DNA of 16,062 bases, from contig DATFYI010000118.1 in NCBI GenBank assembly GCA_035315125.1, positions 1-16,062 of the forward strand, read 5' to 3'. Each line of letters starts with the position of its first letter. Within the stretch, counting starts at the first letter, position 1. The position numbers and the translations under genes were made by a program. This document shows, piece after piece, positions 13,251 to 16,062 of this stretch. The notes beneath the pieces were generated by a model. The model was not told where the DNA came from. It ran no database searches and saw only the letters and a list, made by a program, of their open reading frames with translations. This stretch comes from DATFYI01 sp035315125. GTDB taxonomy: Bacteria; Chloroflexota; Anaerolineae; Anaerolineales; Anaerolineaceae.

Positions 13251-15931
13251 TGATCGATCGTCTCATCGTCAATGAGTATATCAAATTCACCCATCTGAAT
13301 GGTAGGGATTTCATCGACTTCGATATCATATCGGTAACGGTGCTGGATCAAAATGCGAAGAAACTCAAGCGTTCTTTCCAGTTCTGGATTGATCTGCTTG
13401 CTTTCGATTAATGAGTTGATCACAGCCAAATGATCCGGTTTTAATTGGGCTATTGGTTGGGAAAGCAGCGATGGGACTTCCAGAATCCGTAGATCCCAAA
13501 GAATCAGCTCTGCTTCATTGCTGCCAGTGGCCATAAAAGCACCATCCGGTGATGTTTGAAGGGAAGTCAGACGCTTTCCTGAATAGGTTATTGATCCGGT
13601 CAGTTTGCAATCCGGCCAGTGATGAAATTGGATAAGCCCAGATGCTCCGGCGCTTAAGATCAGGTTACGGTTCGGCAAGAAAATTAACCCTTCAACCGGG
13701 CCGCTCTGCTGGGTAAGCAGGGATTTTCGGATCTGTTTCTCTCCGAAGATGTCGTGATAAATCACTGCCTGACCATTAAGCTGTCCAACAATGACATCCT
13801 TGCTGTCCAAAGAGAATACGGCACAATGCGCCATGCTGATATGAATTTGTGAGTTATCAGCTCGGCTTGAAGGGATGAATACGGTTTTCAGATCTGGCAA
13901 ACTAACCAAACTGGGTTGGTGATGAAATAGGGCCGCCTTTTTAGCGTCTGGCGATGAGCAGATCGAGCGAGGCCAGAAGTCAAATTTTTTCTCAGCCACC
14001 AACGAATGTTTTGCGATGTCCCAGACTACGGCGCGATTATCTCTGCCAGTAGTAAGTACGAAATTCTCATCAAAGGTTTCCAGACCCGTAATTGCGCCGG
14101 TGTGAGTGCCCAAACTGCTGATTTTCGAGGATTGGGTTGTATAGACAGTGCAAGATTCCTGGCGAAGGGAACGCTCGGCGCATAATAAAGTGCCAGATTT
14201 CGTATAGGCAACTTTCCCAATTGAATGTTTGAAACTATTGAATACTTGTTCGACCTGACCTTGCTTATAATTCCACAAGATAGCATGGCGGCTGCCTGTA
14301 CCAATTGCCAGAACCGGTTGGGATGGAGAAAAAGCAACTGAATTAATCCGTCCGGGTGCTTTTAGGTGGGCCCTTTCAATAGCAATTGGCGCCATTTTGA
14401 TGAGGTCGTTGCCATCCAACGCCAAATGAGAAGTCGCCAGATTTATTAATTCCAATAAAATTGACTGATCTTCCGAGTTAAACGGTATCCAATTGGTATT
14501 GGCAATTGTCTGGACAATTTTGACCGACCAGGGTAAAGCTAATTCGAATACCAGATCCCACAATTTTTGCCATTCGTGCGCACCGGCGAGTAAATTGAGC
14601 AGCGTTTGGATCTCATCTGAGCTGTAACTACCGACATTGGCATGCTCATCCATCCCAGCCAGGATGCCCAGGTAACTGGTATTACCAGTAGCTTGAATTT
14701 CTCTGACGATGCGCTGGCGTAATTCAGAATCTGCTGTCTCGTAAATTACCCTCATCAAACGTTGGTCAAAGTCAAGGGCATCATATTTGGGCCACTGCTG
14801 CATCAAGAAAAGAAAAAGAGCTTTTTGGCCTGTTTCCTGTGGCAGATAACCAGCCGCCAGCGCGATTTCTTTGGCAATTGGATTATCCTGCTCGATAGCC
14901 AATTGGCAAAGTCTTTCCCTGGCTTCAATGGATTCCAAATTCAATAACGCCTGTCTGGCATTATCCCGGACGACTTGATCCGAATCCTGGCAGTCTTCTA
15001 ACAATTCGTTTACACCGTCCGCGATTGTCTTGCAAGCGATATCCACCCTGGCCAATTTGAGTGCACAAAGTATATGCACCTTGAGTGGTTTTGGAGGAAG
15101 ATAATGGGCCTGGACGATGGCTTGTTCAAGTAACGGCTGGCGGGTGTCAAGCCACTTTTGGCAGATCATTTGAATCATTTCTTCATTTTGCAAGTTATAT
15201 AAGCAGTATTTCGCACGGCTGGCGATTTCGATATCCGCATCGTTGCAGCATATTAATAGCGGTTCAACAACTTCCCCTTTTCCCTGCAGTACAATCTCAA
15301 TTCGGTTGAGTTTTAACGCGGTTAGCATTCGCACTAAACTTGGGTCTCGCGCCAGATACCCGGCCTGAACAATGATCTTATCCAGGAAAGTCAAACGAGT
15401 TTGGGCCCAAAGGCTGCATAAATAATTAATAGCATTCTGGTTTTTTAATTTGGCGATTGCCTGGAGCGCTCGTTCAGCTAATTTTCTCTCAGAATCCTGG
15501 CAGGCCTGAATGAGCGGCTCGATCATTTCCTTGTCGGAGTTTTCCAAAAATGATAGCTTATCCAACCACAGCAAGCTCATGACTCTAGTGCGCAGAGGTG
15601 ATGAGGCGGGCTGGCCGAGTTTTAATAATATCTGCCCCAACTCTGGCTGGCGAGTTTCGCACCAGGCATCCCAGGCGCCGTTGAGGCTGGCTTGAGGGGC
15701 GAGCTTACTGATTGCCAGGCCGGCGTCCTGGCGGAGTACATGATCAGGGTTTGAGGACATGGCCTTGCCCAGGGCTTTGGCTGCAGGAAAAGAACCTGCC
15801 AGAGTTTGACGAACCAGACTTTTCAAAGCTGTACGCCGTAGGATTTCGCCAACCAACGGCAGTTGGTTTCGGAGTAAATTTTCTAGGTGCTGTGCGGAAT
15901 TATCCGCTCTGTTTTCTGATTGAATAGTCAA
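13247..15931 (-). CDS. HEAT-repeat/WD40-like protein, scaffold paralogue A
   Basis: This is an 894-residue cytosolic protein. Residues 50-388 hold four tandem HEAT-type units of about 85 residues. Residues about 365-490 are a block shared with paralogue B (ALFLFL, WPKY, LDF, LRQRI, LWDL, NWIP). Residues about 525-830 are a degenerate WD40 region (SVAFSPSQPVLAIG, AVVWDI, LQTSPDGAFMATGSNEAELILWDL). The tail has RYDIEVDE, IQMGEFDIL and an acidic end. The start codon is TTG at 15931: the frame has a TAA three codons upstream and no ATG until residue 58, which would cut into the first repeat unit. The binding site is weak and a hairpin lies just upstream. Its stop overlaps the GrpE-like start. It is probably a scaffold or client-recruiting subunit; this is inferred. 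Confidence 0.88.
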   Translation of the reverse strand: MTIQSENRADNSAQHLENLLRNQLPLVGEILRRTALKSLVRQTLAGSFPAAKALGKAMSSNPDHVLRQDAGLAISKLAPQASLNGAWDAWCETRQPELGQILLKLGQPASSPLRTRVMSLLWLDKLSFLENSDKEMIEPLIQACQDSERKLAERALQAIAKLKNQNAINYLCSLWAQTRLTFLDKIIVQAGYLARDPSLVRMLTALKLNRIEIVLQGKGEVVEPLLICCNDADIEIASRAKYCLYNLQNEEMIQMICQKWLDTRQPLLEQAIVQAHYLPPKPLKVHILCALKLARVDIACKTIADGVNELLEDCQDSDQVVRDNARQALLNLESIEARERLCQLAIEQDNPIAKEIALAAGYLPQETGQKALFLFLMQQWPKYDALDFDQRLMRVIYETADSELRQRIVREIQATGNTSYLGILAGMDEHANVGSYSSDEIQTLLNLLAGAHEWQKLWDLVFELALPWSVKIVQTIANTNWIPFNSEDQSILLELINLATSHLALDGNDLIKMAPIAIERAHLKAPGRINSVAFSPSQPVLAIGTGSRHAILWNYKQGQVEQVFNSFKHSIGKVAYTKSGTLLCAERSLRQESCTVYTTQSSKISSLGTHTGAITGLETFDENFVLTTGRDNRAVVWDIAKHSLVAEKKFDFWPRSICSSPDAKKAALFHHQPSLVSLPDLKTVFIPSSRADNSQIHISMAHCAVFSLDSKDVIVGQLNGQAVIYHDIFGEKQIRKSLLTQQSGPVEGLIFLPNRNLILSAGASGLIQFHHWPDCKLTGSITYSGKRLTSLQTSPDGAFMATGSNEAELILWDLRILEVPSLLSQPIAQLKPDHLAVINSLIESKQINPELERTLEFLRILIQHRYRYDIEVDEIPTIQMGEFDILIDDETIDQ
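14768..15784 (-). repeat. Four tandem 85-residue HEAT-type units in paralogue A
   Basis: The units fall at about residues 50-135, 136-220, 221-304 and 305-388. Each holds two helix pairs with a shared pattern: an LLxxCxDSD-like start, an AxxAL or AxxCL helix, LCxxW or ICQKW, TRQPxLxxxI, then AGYL or AHYLPP and LxALKLxR. The second and third units are closest; the first is the most diverged. Confidence 0.8.
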
Positions 15932-15941
15932 TGTCGCTTAT

Positions 15942-15962
15942 TTTCACACCGCTGGCGTGAAA
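15942..15962 (-). promoter_or_regulatory. RNA hairpin/inverted repeat just upstream of the TTG start
   Basis: On the minus strand TTTCACGCC and GGTGTGAAA form a 9-bp stem (one G-U pair) with an AGC loop. It ends 10 bases before the TTG start of paralogue A and 16 bases after the upstream stop. No T-run follows, so it is not a terminator. It could be a translational control element, an RNA processing site or an operator. Confidence 0.5.
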
Positions 15963-15978
15963 TAATTCAAATAATCAC

Positions 15979-16062
15979 TCAGGGTTTCTGACGGATATCA
16001 AGTTGGATGTTGACGAAGCGGTTGGCGGCTTCTTCTGCTTCAACGAAAGAGGCCGATTGAGC
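15979..16062 (-). CDS. C-terminal fragment of an unidentified upstream gene
   Basis: The minus strand is open from the window edge to a TGA at 15981-15979, coding 27 residues: SASFVEAEEAANRFVNIQLD preceded by AQ, then IRQKP. The sequence is helical then strand-like and is not recognised. It runs in the same direction as the chaperone cluster and ends 47 bases before the first WD40 gene, so it may be the preceding operon member. The short length keeps confidence low. Confidence 0.45.
   Translation of the reverse strand, partial: AQSASFVEAEEAANRFVNIQLDIRQKP

Noticed and set aside
1..16062. CRISPR arrays, tRNA or rRNA genes, insertion sequences and attachment sites
   Set aside because: No direct repeat array, tRNA cloverleaf, transposase motif or terminal inverted repeat pair was seen on reading either strand.

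Overview
The window is about 16 kb of bacterial chromosome with roughly half G+C. Almost every gene lies on the minus strand, and genes are tightly packed, often overlapping by 1-8 bases. The gene set suggests an anaerobic member of the Chloroflexota, Anaerolineae-like: a split P-protein glycine cleavage operon, a Flp-type pilin with a GQGLLEYAL core, an NrdG-type radical SAM enzyme, WD40/HEAT proteins and a DUF1257-DUF2997 pair. The lineage is an inference from gene families; no rRNA or other marker is present.

Layout, left to right. (1) 1-137: the tail of an unidentified plus-strand gene and a plus-strand terminator, converging on the minus-strand genes. (2) 138-3381: a three-gene minus-strand operon with a strong sigma70-type promoter at 3353-3381, encoding a DJ-1/PfpI-family protein, a membrane-anchored metallophosphoesterase-like protein that lacks the GNH motif, and an M17 leucyl aminopeptidase. 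(3) 3408-3750: a 48-residue Flp/type IVb pilin gene (3451-3597), found by hand translation, with its own terminator and a likely promoter. (4) 3717-7262: the glycine cleavage operon gcvH-gcvPA-gcvPB, preceded by a near-consensus promoter, a tandem glycine riboswitch and an intrinsic terminator whose stem overlaps the second aptamer's P1. The operon ends in another terminator. gcvT is not in the window. (5) 7237-7509: a small single-pass membrane ORF of unknown function whose last codons coincide with the gcv promoter.

(6) 7622-15931, the most unusual part: seven genes that look like one transcription unit, read right to left. They encode a HEAT-repeat/WD40 protein (894 aa, TTG start), a GrpE-like protein, an Hsp70-like protein without the C-terminal lid, a DUF1257 (Ycf35-like) protein, a DUF2997 protein, an NrdG-like radical SAM protein, and a second HEAT-like/WD40 protein (755 aa, GTG start). 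The two WD40 proteins are diverged paralogues: they share a mid-protein block and a C-terminal tail ending in IQxGEFDI. The first three genes are joined by two ATGA overlaps.

My reading, which is inference, is that this cluster encodes a dedicated chaperone and scaffold assembly working with a radical SAM/Fe-S activity on an unknown substrate. The end of one more upstream gene is cut by the right edge of the window.
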